From an uncultured Prevotella sp. (GTDB taxonomy: Bacteria > Bacteroidota > Bacteroidia > Bacteroidales > Bacteroidaceae): DNA of 34,427 bases. The stretch spans positions 1 to 34,427 of the forward strand of contig CAJOQT010000023.1 in assembly GCA_905236875.1 (NCBI GenBank), given 5' to 3'. Below, in pieces: positions 16,592 to 24,304 of this stretch (positions within the stretch are counted from its first letter, which is position 1; every line of letters starts with the position of its first letter). Under the pieces are notes generated by a model. That model saw only the letters and a program-made list of their open reading frames with translations, made no database searches and was not told the DNA's origin. Made by a program: the position numbers and the translations under genes.

Positions 16592-16641
16592 AATTGATGT
16601 ATTTTTATTTTTAGGGAATTTTTTTGAGGGGGGTATGTGTA

Positions 16642-17796
16642 TTATAATATTATGAAGAAGGAGGCGATAGCGGCAGCGAAGAGTAGTCCGAGGAAAAAAG
16701 AGAGAAATAGGATGAGACATGTGTTTCCTCCTTTCTTTCGTCTTCGCTGGGGTACGTTGGCTTGCAGATTTGACGACATGGCAGACGATGACGGCATGAC
16801 TAGCGGTGGGGTTACCATGATCACCTCGACATCCTCGTCGGCATTGTCCTGCAGCGAGGTGGTTCTGGGAAACATGGAATGTGTCTTCTCGGACTTAAAA
16901 TGACGGAGTAGATAATCCCGGATCTCGCAGACGCTCTGGGGTCGTTCGATACGGCTGGACTTCATCATCCAAAGGATGAGTTCTTGCATCTGTGTGGTGA
17001 CTGTGGCAGGGAATGTGAGTGTGGTCCCGCGGTCCAGCATCTCTGTAGCAGAAGGAGGCGAATCGGTGGTGAGGAGCTTATAGATGGTGGCTCCCAGCGC
17101 ATAGAAGTCTGTCCAGGGTCCGATTTTCTTGATATTGAGATCAACCTGTTCGAGGGGAGCATAGCCTGGTGTCAGTGCTAATGTTGAGGTAGTGGATGCA
17201 CCGCTGCCGTTTGCTTCCTTGAGTTGTTTGGATGCTCCGAAGTCTATCAACAGCACACGCCCGTCCTCGTCTATCATGATGTTCGACGGTTTCAAGTCGA
17301 GGTGTACGAGTTTTTCCTCATGCACGGCAGCCAGTCCGTCGAGCAGCTGGTCAAGGATGTCGAGTACCTCGTGTTCAGTGAACGGCTGTCCTGTGCGTTT
17401 CAGGTGTTCGTTCAGAGTCTCTCCCCTGATCAGGTCCATCTCGTAGTAGGCCGTCCCATTTTCCTCGAAGAGGTTGTATGCGCTGACGATATGGTCGTTA
17501 TGGAGTTTGCGCAGTCGTCTTGCTTCCTTCAGGAATTTCCGTCTCTGTCGTATAAACTCCTGTCTGGCATCTTCTTCGCGGACATATACCCCAGTCGATT
17601 CATCACGATGACTGACTTCCCCCATAAAAAACTCCTTGATGGCCACTTGTTGTTCCATCTCGAAGTTGGTGGCAACGTATGTATTACCGAAACCTCCTGA
17701 TGAGATATATCCATCAATGCGGTACTTGCCCTTTTGCAACATGGTGCCGAGTGGAAGCCTCGATCCGTTTCTATCCGTGTTCTGCTGTCCTGACAT
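16642..17796 (-). CDS. Membrane-anchored Hanks-type serine/threonine kinase
   Basis: The 384-residue protein has a kinase domain at about 22-310: glycine loop ISSGGFGNTY, catalytic Lys in VAIKEFF (K54), catalytic loop HLDLKPSN (Leu for the Arg of HRD), DFGASK (185-190), activation end GYAPLEQ and WTDFYALG. About 40 polar residues follow, with clustered Ser/Thr, then RRRKKGG and a single C-terminal transmembrane helix (355-384). The protein is therefore tail-anchored with the kinase in the cytoplasm, and no sensor domain lies outside. The missing HRD Arg suggests activity without activation-loop phosphorylation. It has its own promoter at 17854-17861 and leads the three-gene unit. Confidence 0.92.
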   Translation of the reverse strand: MSGQQNTDRNGSRLPLGTMLQKGKYRIDGYISSGGFGNTYVATNFEMEQQVAIKEFFMGEVSHRDESTGVYVREEDARQEFIRQRRKFLKEARRLRKLHNDHIVSAYNLFEENGTAYYEMDLIRGETLNEHLKRTGQPFTEHEVLDILDQLLDGLAAVHEEKLVHLDLKPSNIMIDEDGRVLLIDFGASKQLKEANGSGASTTSTLALTPGYAPLEQVDLNIKKIGPWTDFYALGATIYKLLTTDSPPSATEMLDRGTTLTFPATVTTQMQELILWMMKSSRIERPQSVCEIRDYLLRHFKSEKTHSMFPRTTSLQDNADEDVEVIMVTPPLVMPSSSAMSSNLQANVPQRRRKKGGNTCLILFLSFFLGLLFAAAIASFFIIL

Positions 17797-17853
17797 GCCA
17801 GTTTTTATTGTTTTAGGTTTGTCCTTTACGACAAAAGTCTGCTAACACGGGGA

Positions 17854-17861
17854 CAAAGGTA
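17854..17861 (-). promoter_or_regulatory. -7 box of the kinase / radical SAM unit
   Basis: Minus-strand TACCTTTG, 57 bp before the kinase start codon. The DNA where a -33 box would sit is occupied by the heptamer array at 17868-17895. Confidence 0.65.
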
Positions 17862-17867
17862 CAAAAT

Positions 17868-17895
17868 AATTCATAATTTACAATTCATAATTACC
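17868..17895. repeat. Heptanucleotide array between divergent promoters
   Basis: Four 7-mers in a row: AATTCAT, AATTTAC, AATTCAT, AATTACC. As at 5772-5806, the array separates two divergent transcription units (the kinase unit and the ABC exporter). Confidence 0.75.
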
Positions 17896-17949
17896 CACTA
17901 TTTTAGTTTTTTTATAGTTGTTCGTGACATTTGGTTCATAATTATTTTG

Positions 17950-17957
17950 TACTTTTG
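17950..17957 (+). promoter_or_regulatory. -7 box of the ABC exporter operon
   Basis: TACTTTTG matches TAnnTTTG. It lies 64 bp before the chosen ATG at 18022, which argues against an in-frame start at 17947. Confidence 0.6.
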
Positions 17958-18021
17958 CCAACAAAACAAGTCCAAACCATCGAAAAGACCTGTCAAGAAC
18001 AGACAGGAAAAAGAAATCAGC

Positions 18022-19851
18022 ATGTATCTGAAGGCGCTATACAGACAGATCAGACAATATCGTACGGCATCGGTACTGACGCCCGTCTTCACTGCACTTG
18101 AAGTAGTGACGGATGTGCTGATACCTTACGTGACGGCATCGCTCATAGACCTCGGCATCAACGCAGGTGACATCCAGCAGATCTATTTCTATGGTGCCGT
18201 GATGATTGGTCTGGCATTTCTCAGTCTGGGTTTTGGCATTCTGGCCGGACGTTTTTCGGCCTATGCCTCAACGGGCTTTGCGGCCAATCTGCGCAGCGCC
18301 ATGTACAGGAACATACAGACGTTTGCCTTCTCCGACATTGACAAATATTCCACTTCCGGCCTTGTGACTCGCATGACGACCGACGTGAACAGTCTGCAGA
18401 ATGCTTTCCAGCAGATACTGCGCATAACGGTCCGTGCTCCCTTCCGTCTGCTGCTAAGTATCGTTATGTGTATGGTCATTGATGCCCGTCTGTCGCTCAT
18501 CTTCGCTCTCGCACTCGTCATCCTCAGCTTCTCGCTCTACCATATCATCACGCGAGTAGCACGTCTTTTCCAACAGGTATTCGTCAAGTACGACGAGCTG
18601 AACCAAAGTGTACAGGAGAACATCGCTGCCATTCGTGTGGTCAAGGCCTTTGTACGTGAAGGCTACGAGAACGAGAAGTTTGCAAAAGCCGCTGGCGGAC
18701 TCTACCATCTGTATGTGAAGGCCGAGAGTCTGATGGCCCTCAACCATCCCATCATGAATATGGTGGTGTATGGATGCATCATCGCCCTGTCGTGGTTTGG
18801 TGCTCACTACATTGTCGATGGCACGCTGACCACAGGTGAACTGACGTCACTCTTCACCTATATCATGTCTATCCTCATGTCGCTGATGATGCTCAGCATG
18901 ATTTTCGTCATGCTGACACAGAGTGCAGCTTCTGCCAGGCGTGTGGCAGAAGTGATAGAAGAGAAGACGGACATCGAGAATCCTGATCAACCTATCACGG
19001 CTATTCATGACGGCAGCATCGAGTTCCGTAGGGTCAGGTTTGACTATGAGGCTAATAAGGCTGATGGGACTAATGAGGTTCATGAGACGCCCCATAAGCG
19101 CTCGGCACTATTCAACATCAACTTCAGCATACGCAGTGGTGAGACCATTGGCGTCATCGGCGGAACGGGCAGCGGAAAATCGACGCTTGTCAGTCTCATC
19201 AGCCGTCTCTACGACCCCACACAGGGTGAAGTACTCGTGGGCGGACATGACGTCAGGCAGTACGACCTCACTACCCTGCGCTCTGCCGTTTCGGTAGTGC
19301 TTCAGCAGAACATCCTATTCAGTGGCAGCATTCTCGACAACCTGCGCTGGGGAAAACCCGATGCGACCATCGAGGAATGTCAGCAAGCCTGCCGACTGGC
19401 CTGTGCCGACGAGTTCATTGACCAGATGGCCAACGGCTACGACACCCATATTGAACAGGGTGGCACCAATGTCAGCGGTGGTCAGAAGCAACGTCTCTGC
19501 ATCGCACGGGCACTATTGAAACAGCCACAGATTCTTGTTCTCGACGACTCAACTTCAGCCTGCGACACGACCACTGATGCCATGATACGCAAGGCGCTGC
19601 GCACGCAGCTGCCTGACATGACGAAACTCATCATTGCCCAGCGTATTGTCAGTATCAAGGACTGTGACCGTATTCTCGTTATGGACAACGGTTGTATCAC
19701 CGGCTTCGACACACATGAAAACCTTCTGAAGTCGAATGCCCTCTATCAGGAGATCAACGCCATACAAAGCGAGAACGCGGGCGACTTCGACACCCTCAAA
19801 GAGTGTCCGACGGTTTTCACGTCGGAGAAGGAGAAAGGAGGTGAGACATGA
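18022..19851 (+). CDS. ABC exporter subunit with degenerate ATPase site
   Basis: The 609-residue half-transporter has six predicted membrane helices followed by a nucleotide-binding domain. Walker A is GGTGSGKST and the signature is VSGGQKQR. Walker B is ILVLDDSTSACD, with Asp where the catalytic Glu should be, and the switch His is Gln (IIAQRIVSI). Both changes mark the inactive-site partner of a heterodimeric exporter of the TM287/288 or BmrCD type. The start at 18022 has AGGAAAAAG upstream. The longer frame from 17947 begins inside the promoter. An unusual 15-residue stretch (EANKADGTNEVHETP, residues 343-357) between the membrane domain and the nucleotide-binding domain comes from a 9-nt-period repeat. 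The gene overlaps its partner by 4 bp. Confidence 0.93.
   Translation: MYLKALYRQIRQYRTASVLTPVFTALEVVTDVLIPYVTASLIDLGINAGDIQQIYFYGAVMIGLAFLSLGFGILAGRFSAYASTGFAANLRSAMYRNIQTFAFSDIDKYSTSGLVTRMTTDVNSLQNAFQQILRITVRAPFRLLLSIVMCMVIDARLSLIFALALVILSFSLYHIITRVARLFQQVFVKYDELNQSVQENIAAIRVVKAFVREGYENEKFAKAAGGLYHLYVKAESLMALNHPIMNMVVYGCIIALSWFGAHYIVDGTLTTGELTSLFTYIMSILMSLMMLSMIFVMLTQSAASARRVAEVIEEKTDIENPDQPITAIHDGSIEFRRVRFDYEANKADGTNEVHETPHKRSALFNINFSIRSGETIGVIGGTGSGKSTLVSLISRLYDPTQGEVLVGGHDVRQYDLTTLRSAVSVVLQQNILFSGSILDNLRWGKPDATIEECQQACRLACADEFIDQMANGYDTHIEQGGTNVSGGQKQRLCIARALLKQPQILVLDDSTSACDTTTDAMIRKALRTQLPDMTKLIIAQRIVSIKDCDRILVMDNGCITGFDTHENLLKSNALYQEINAIQSENAGDFDTLKECPTVFTSEKEKGGET
19048..19092 (+). 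repeat. In-frame 9-nt-period array inside the ABC exporter gene
   Basis: Five nonamers, GAGGCTAAT, AAGGCTGAT, GGGACTAAT, GAGGTTCAT and GAGACGCCC, run in frame and encode EAN KAD GTN EVH ETP. They resemble the array at 4544-4579 (GAGTCTAAT/GAGTCTGAT units). Confidence 0.65.
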
Positions 19852-21680
19852 GACAGCCATTCGGCGGTCCGCCACGAGACCGTACACAAGCTGGCTTCCA
19901 ACGAGCCACCAAGCAGCAGCGCAACGTGTTGCTGCGCATGACCAGCTATGTCTGGCACCATTACAAGTGGCAGATGGTACTGGTGCTGCTCTGCATCCTG
20001 GTCACAAGCCTCACGTCGCTCGTGTCGTCGCTCTTTACACGAACACTCATCGACGACTATATCGTTCCGCTAACTCAAACTACCAATCCTGAATACGCAT
20101 CACTGGCACAGGTACTCTTCAAACTCGGAATAATCCTGCTGTTCGGAACCATTTGCTCATACGTCTATAACCGATTGATGATCAATATCTCACAAGGAAC
20201 CATGCAACGTTTGCGGAAGAGTATTTTCGAACGTATGGAGCGTCTGCCACTCAGCTATTTCGACCAGCGTTCGCATGGTGACATCATGTCGGTCTATACC
20301 AACGACGTCGATTCACTACGACAAATGATTTCGACGGCTATGGCACAGGTATTCTCGTCGCTCATCACCATTGTGGCCACCTTCACATCGATGGTCGTAC
20401 TGAGCATTCCACTCACGCTGGTATCCATACTCATGGCCGTCATCATGATGTTCGTCACCACCTGGCTCGGCAAGCACTCACGCAATTATTTCCGTACCCA
20501 GCAACAGAGTCTGGCTCAGGTCAACGGCTTCATAGAGGAGATGATGACAGGACAGAAGGTGGTCAAGGTGTTCTGCCATGAACAACAGGCCATCCACGAC
20601 TTTGAGCGTATCAACGAGCAGTTACGCTCTTCGGCCTACAACGCCAATAAGATTGCCAATATCGTGATGCCCGTCAACGGCAACCTAGGCAATCTCGGCT
20701 ATGTACTCATTGCCGTCGTAGGTGCCGCCATTGCAATTTACGATTTACAGATTTTCAATTTACAGTTTACTTTGTCGCTGGGAACGATTGTAGCTTTCCT
20801 GCAATTGAACAAGAGCTTTACGCAGCCCATCACGCAGGTAAGCCAGCAGATCAACAGTGTGCTCAATGCCTCGGTAGGTGCAGAGCGTGTCTTCACCCTC
20901 ATGGATGCCGAACCCGAAGAAGATCACGGTTCATCGATCATCGAGGACGGTCAATGGGCCGGTGATGTCGATTTCCAGCATGTCAACTTCGGCTATACTC
21001 CAGAGAAACAGATACTCTTCGACATCACTATCAACACCAACCCCGGACAGAAGATTGCCTTCGTTGGAGGGACAGGAGCCGGGAAGACTACCATCATCAA
21101 CCTCATCAACCGCTTCTACGACATTCAAAACGGTACCATACTCTACGACGGCATCCCCATCAACGAAATACCAAAGGACACGCTCCGCCGAAGTATGGCT
21201 GTCGTCCCACAGGAGACACACCTCTTTACAGGAACAGTACTTGACAATATACGCTACGGTCGGCTCGAAGCCACTGACGAGGAATGCCGACAGGCAGCAC
21301 GTCTGGTGGGAGCCGACGACTTCATCCGACGACTGTCCAACGGATATTATACCATGCTCTCTGGTGACGGCAGTAACCTCAGTCAGGGTGAGCGCCAACT
21401 GTTGGCCATTGCACGTGCCGCCATAGCTAATCCGCCTGTACTCATCCTCGATGAAGCAACCTCCAGTATCGACACCCGTACGGAACGGCTCGTTCAACAG
21501 GGTATGGATACATTGATGCAGGGCCGCACTACCTTCGTCATTGCCCACCGTCTCTCTACCATCCGTAACGCCGACCAGATTATCGTCCTTGATCACGGCC
21601 GTATCATTGAACACGGCACCCATGAAGAACTTTTGTCGCAACATGGCAGATACTACCAGCTCTACTGCCCACTTGGATAA
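19848..21680 (+). CDS. ABC exporter subunit with intact ATPase site
   Basis: The 610-residue partner has a six-helix membrane domain and a nucleotide-binding domain with Walker A GGTGAGKTT, signature LSQGERQLLAIA, Walker B VLILDEATSSID (catalytic Glu present) and switch His in FVIAHRLSTI. The signature has Gln for the second Gly (LSQGE), which is common in these heterodimers. It starts at the ATGA overlap with the first subunit, so the pair should be made in equal amounts. Cargo (drug, lipid or peptide) cannot be told. Residues 297-308 (IYDLQIFNLQFT), at the end of a membrane helix, derive from a heptanucleotide array. Confidence 0.94.
   Translation: MRQPFGGPPRDRTQAGFQRATKQQRNVLLRMTSYVWHHYKWQMVLVLLCILVTSLTSLVSSLFTRTLIDDYIVPLTQTTNPEYASLAQVLFKLGIILLFGTICSYVYNRLMINISQGTMQRLRKSIFERMERLPLSYFDQRSHGDIMSVYTNDVDSLRQMISTAMAQVFSSLITIVATFTSMVVLSIPLTLVSILMAVIMMFVTTWLGKHSRNYFRTQQQSLAQVNGFIEEMMTGQKVVKVFCHEQQAIHDFERINEQLRSSAYNANKIANIVMPVNGNLGNLGYVLIAVVGAAIAIYDLQIFNLQFTLSLGTIVAFLQLNKSFTQPITQVSQQINSVLNASVGAERVFTLMDAEPEEDHGSSIIEDGQWAGDVDFQHVNFGYTPEKQILFDITINTNPGQKIAFVGGTGAGKTTIINLINRFYDIQNGTILYDGIPINEIPKDTLRRSMAVVPQETHLFTGTVLDNIRYGRLEATDEECRQAARLVGADDFIRRLSNGYYTMLSGDGSNLSQGERQLLAIARAAIANPPVLILDEATSSIDTRTERLVQQGMDTLMQGRTTFVIAHRLSTIRNADQIIVLDHGRIIEHGTHEELLSQHGRYYQLYCPLG
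20736..20770 (+). repeat. In-frame heptanucleotide array inside the second ABC exporter gene
   Basis: Five 7-mers, ATTTACG, ATTTACA, GATTTTC, AATTTAC and AGTTTAC, are read in frame as IYDLQIFNLQF. The A/T-rich array stands out from the more GC-rich codons around it and lies in an extracytoplasmic loop or helix end, which tolerates length change. Confidence 0.6.
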
Positions 21681-21717
21681 TTTTGTGGTGCCAATTTGAA
21701 ACAAATTGGTGAAAAGC

Positions 21718-21748
21718 TTGGCGGACAAAGAGAAATTTTGTACCTTTG
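21718..21748 (+). promoter_or_regulatory. Promoter of the aminotransferase operon
   Basis: TTG (21718-21720), 20 bases, then TACCTTTG (21741-21748). This is one of the best matches to the Bacteroidetes consensus in the window and lies 35 bp before the ATG at 21784. Confidence 0.8.
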
Positions 21749-21783
21749 CAGGCGATTTACGTAAATTTCACACTAAAAAAAAG

Positions 21784-22983
21784 ATGCCGGAAATATCAGT
21801 ACGCGGACTGGAGATGCCAGAGTCACCTATCAGGAAACTCGCTCCACTGGCTGCAAAAGCTAAACAAGACGGAATAAAAGTCTATCACCTGAATATAGGA
21901 CAGCCCGACCTGCCCACACCACAGGTAGCGCTGGATGCGCTGAAGACCATCGACCGTACTATACTGGAATATTCACCTTCGCAAGGCTACCTGAGCTATC
22001 GCGAGAAGCTGGTGGATTATTACGCAAAATACAACATCAATGTAACTGCTGACGATATCATCATCACCAGCGGGGGCTCGGAGGCTGTGCTGTTTGCCTT
22101 TCTGAGCTGTCTGAACCCTGGCGACGAAATTATCGTGCCTGAACCAGCCTATGCCAACTACATGGCATTTGCCATTTCTGCCGGTGCAAAGATTCGAACC
22201 ATTGCGACAACAATTGACGAGGGTTTCTCGCTGCCGAAAGTGGAGAAGTTTGAGGAGCTGATCAACGACCGCACACGTGCTATCATGATCTGCAATCCCA
22301 ACAACCCGACGGGTTATCTATATACTCGCCGCGAGATGAACCAGATACGCGACCTTGTGAAGAAGTACGACCTATACCTGTTTTCCGACGAGGTATATCG
22401 TGAGTACATCTATACTGGATCACCCTACATCTCTGCCTGCCATTTAGAGGGCATCGAGCAGAACGTTATCCTCATCGATTCTGTCTCGAAGCGTTACTCG
22501 GAGTGTGGCATCCGTATTGGCGCACTTATTACGAAAAATGCTGAGATCCGCAAGGCCGTGATGAAGTTCTGTCAGGCACGCCTCTCCCCCCCCCTCATCG
22601 GACAGATTGTAGCCGAGGCCTCGCTCGACACACCAGAAGAATACCTGCGCGACGTCTATGACGAATACGTGGAACGTCGTAAATGCCTGATTGATGGTCT
22701 GAACCGCATACCTGGCGTCTATTCTCCCATACCTATGGGAGCATTCTATACAGTAGCAAAGCTACCTGTGGATGATGCGGAGAGGTTCTGCCGCTGGTGT
22801 CTAGCAGAGTTCAACTACGAGGGCGAGACGGTGATGATGGCTCCTGCCGCAGGTTTCTACACCACGCCCGGTGCCGGCATTGACCAGGTACGTATTGCCT
22901 ACGTACTGAAAAAGAAAGATCTGGAGCGTGCCCTCTTCGTATTACAAAAAGCGTTAGAGGCATATCCTGGGAGAACTTTATAA
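21784..22983 (+). CDS. PLP-dependent aminotransferase, class I (aspartate aminotransferase-like)
   Basis: The 399-residue fold-type I enzyme has HLNIGQPDLPTP (substrate side), ITSGGSEAVLFAF (cofactor phosphate region), CNPNNPTGYLY, a DEVY motif and the PLP-binding Lys in DSVSKRYSECGIRIG. A C-terminal Arg (VRIAYVL) should bind the substrate carboxylate. It is in the aspartate/aromatic aminotransferase group; the exact amino acid is not clear. The start at 21784 follows a leader from a strong promoter, and an in-frame ATG at 21706 lies upstream of that promoter. The stop codon directly abuts the ATG of the next gene. Confidence 0.92.
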   Translation: MPEISVRGLEMPESPIRKLAPLAAKAKQDGIKVYHLNIGQPDLPTPQVALDALKTIDRTILEYSPSQGYLSYREKLVDYYAKYNINVTADDIIITSGGSEAVLFAFLSCLNPGDEIIVPEPAYANYMAFAISAGAKIRTIATTIDEGFSLPKVEKFEELINDRTRAIMICNPNNPTGYLYTRREMNQIRDLVKKYDLYLFSDEVYREYIYTGSPYISACHLEGIEQNVILIDSVSKRYSECGIRIGALITKNAEIRKAVMKFCQARLSPPLIGQIVAEASLDTPEEYLRDVYDEYVERRKCLIDGLNRIPGVYSPIPMGAFYTVAKLPVDDAERFCRWCLAEFNYEGETVMMAPAAGFYTTPGAGIDQVRIAYVLKKKDLERALFVLQKALEAYPGRTL

Positions 22984-24231
22984 ATGAACCTACCACTATT
23001 TATAGCCAGAAAGATTTACAGCGAGGGCGGTGACCAGCGTAAGGTAAGCCGTCCTGCCATACGTATTGCAACACTTGGCGTAGCAATAGGACTGGCTGTA
23101 ATGATTGTGACAGTAGCGGTAGTGCTGGGATTTAAGCACACCATACGCGACAAGGTGATAGGATTCGGCTCCCACATTCAAATAGACAACCTTATGCTCA
23201 TCGGTACACAGGTGGAGATGAGCGACTCTACGACAGACATCCTATCGCACATGGCAGGCGTCAAGCATCTCCAACGCTACGCGATGGCGCAAGGTATCCT
23301 AAAGACAGACTCCGACTTTCTGGGTGTTGCCTTCAAAGGAATCGATGAAGGCTATGACATGACATTCCTCAATGAACACCTTACCAGCGGTAAGATGCCT
23401 GCATTCAGCGGGAAAAAGAGTTTGAACCAACTGCTCGTATCGAAGCTGACTGCCGACAAGCTGCAGCTGTCGGCTGGCGACAAGGTATATGCCTACTTCA
23501 TCACCGACAGCGGAGTCAGGGCCCGACGGTTCACCGTAGCAGCCATCTACCAGACGAACATGACAAAGTTTGACATGGCACTGTGCTTCACCGATATGTA
23601 TCTCACGCGCAAGTTGAACGGCTGGGAAGGAACTGATCTCTATTCGGGTGCAGAGATGTCGGTGACCGACTTTGACCTGCTGGAACCCATTTCTCTTGAC
23701 GTGGCACAACAGGTGAAGATTATCAATGCCGGCATAGAAAACCCATTGGAGGCACTTGGCTCGAAAACCATACACGAGGCTTATCCGCAGATATTCACCT
23801 GGCTGGAGCTACTCGACCTGAACGTCTGGATCATTCTGGCACTGATGGTCTGCGTAGCTGGCTTCACCATGATATCCGGCCTGCTTATCATCATACTGGA
23901 ACGTACACAGATGATTGGCATACTTAAGGCCTTGGGAGCACGCAACGGCACTATCCGTCATACTTTCCTGTGGTTCGCAGCCTTTATCATCGGACGCGGT
24001 ATGCTGCTGGGCGACGTCATCGGCATTGGCATCGTACTGTTACAACAGCACTTTGGACTCATCACACTCGACCCTGCTACCTATTACGTCCGAGAGGCTC
24101 CAATGGAGCTGAACATCCCCCTGATTATTGTACTCAATCTGGCCACTTTGCTGGTTTGTGTATTCATATTAATTGCCCCCAGTTACCTTATTTCTTTCAT
24201 CCATCCGGCAAAATCTATGCGCTACGAGTAA
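22984..24231 (+). CDS. ABC transporter permease, LolC/LolE-like (FtsX domain)
   Basis: The 415-residue protein has a first membrane helix at about 25-48 (ATLGVAIGLAVMIVTVAVVL) and a large periplasmic domain (50-265). Three C-terminal helices follow, including ILALMVCVAGFTMISGLLII and LIIVLNLATLLVCVFILIAP. The SRPAIRIATLGVAIGLAVM start and the GILKALGARNGTIRHTFLW cytoplasmic loop are hallmarks of LolC/E, which extracts lipoproteins for transfer to the outer membrane. No LolD ATPase is adjacent, so it must be encoded elsewhere. It starts with zero spacing after the aminotransferase stop. Confidence 0.9.
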   Translation: MNLPLFIARKIYSEGGDQRKVSRPAIRIATLGVAIGLAVMIVTVAVVLGFKHTIRDKVIGFGSHIQIDNLMLIGTQVEMSDSTTDILSHMAGVKHLQRYAMAQGILKTDSDFLGVAFKGIDEGYDMTFLNEHLTSGKMPAFSGKKSLNQLLVSKLTADKLQLSAGDKVYAYFITDSGVRARRFTVAAIYQTNMTKFDMALCFTDMYLTRKLNGWEGTDLYSGAEMSVTDFDLLEPISLDVAQQVKIINAGIENPLEALGSKTIHEAYPQIFTWLELLDLNVWIILALMVCVAGFTMISGLLIIILERTQMIGILKALGARNGTIRHTFLWFAAFIIGRGMLLGDVIGIGIVLLQQHFGLITLDPATYYVREAPMELNIPLIIVLNLATLLVCVFILIAPSYLISFIHPAKSMRYE

Positions 24232-24236
24232 AAAAA

Positions 24237-24304
24237 TGCACAAAAAATTTGCGAATGTGCAATAAAGGTATTACCTTTGCACAAAATTTTTGCAATTGTG
24301 CAAT
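24237..24304 (+). promoter_or_regulatory. Paired 27-bp operator-like repeats at the acyl-CoA synthetase promoter
   Basis: Two 27-bp direct repeats (24237-24263 and 24278-24304) are identical at 23 positions and have a 41-bp period. Each begins TGCAC and ends in GTGCA(AT), so each is itself an inverted repeat TGCAC-N15-GTGCA. The pair brackets the -7 box and the second touches the start codon. This is the geometry of a repressor operator, for example for a fatty-acid-responsive TetR-type or FadR-type regulator. The regulator is not in the window. Confidence 0.6.
24272..24279 (+). promoter_or_regulatory. -7 box of the acyl-CoA synthetase operon
   Basis: TACCTTTG, ending 23 bp before ATG 24303. 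It is also the right arm of an imperfect palindrome (GTGCA..AAGGTA / TACCTTTGCAC, about 24257-24282). Confidence 0.7.

Noticed and set aside
23970..24302. Upstream extension of the first acyl-CoA synthetase
   Set aside because: It overlaps the permease gene in another frame. The promoter and operator lie inside it, and the aligned paralogue starts at the position matching 24303.
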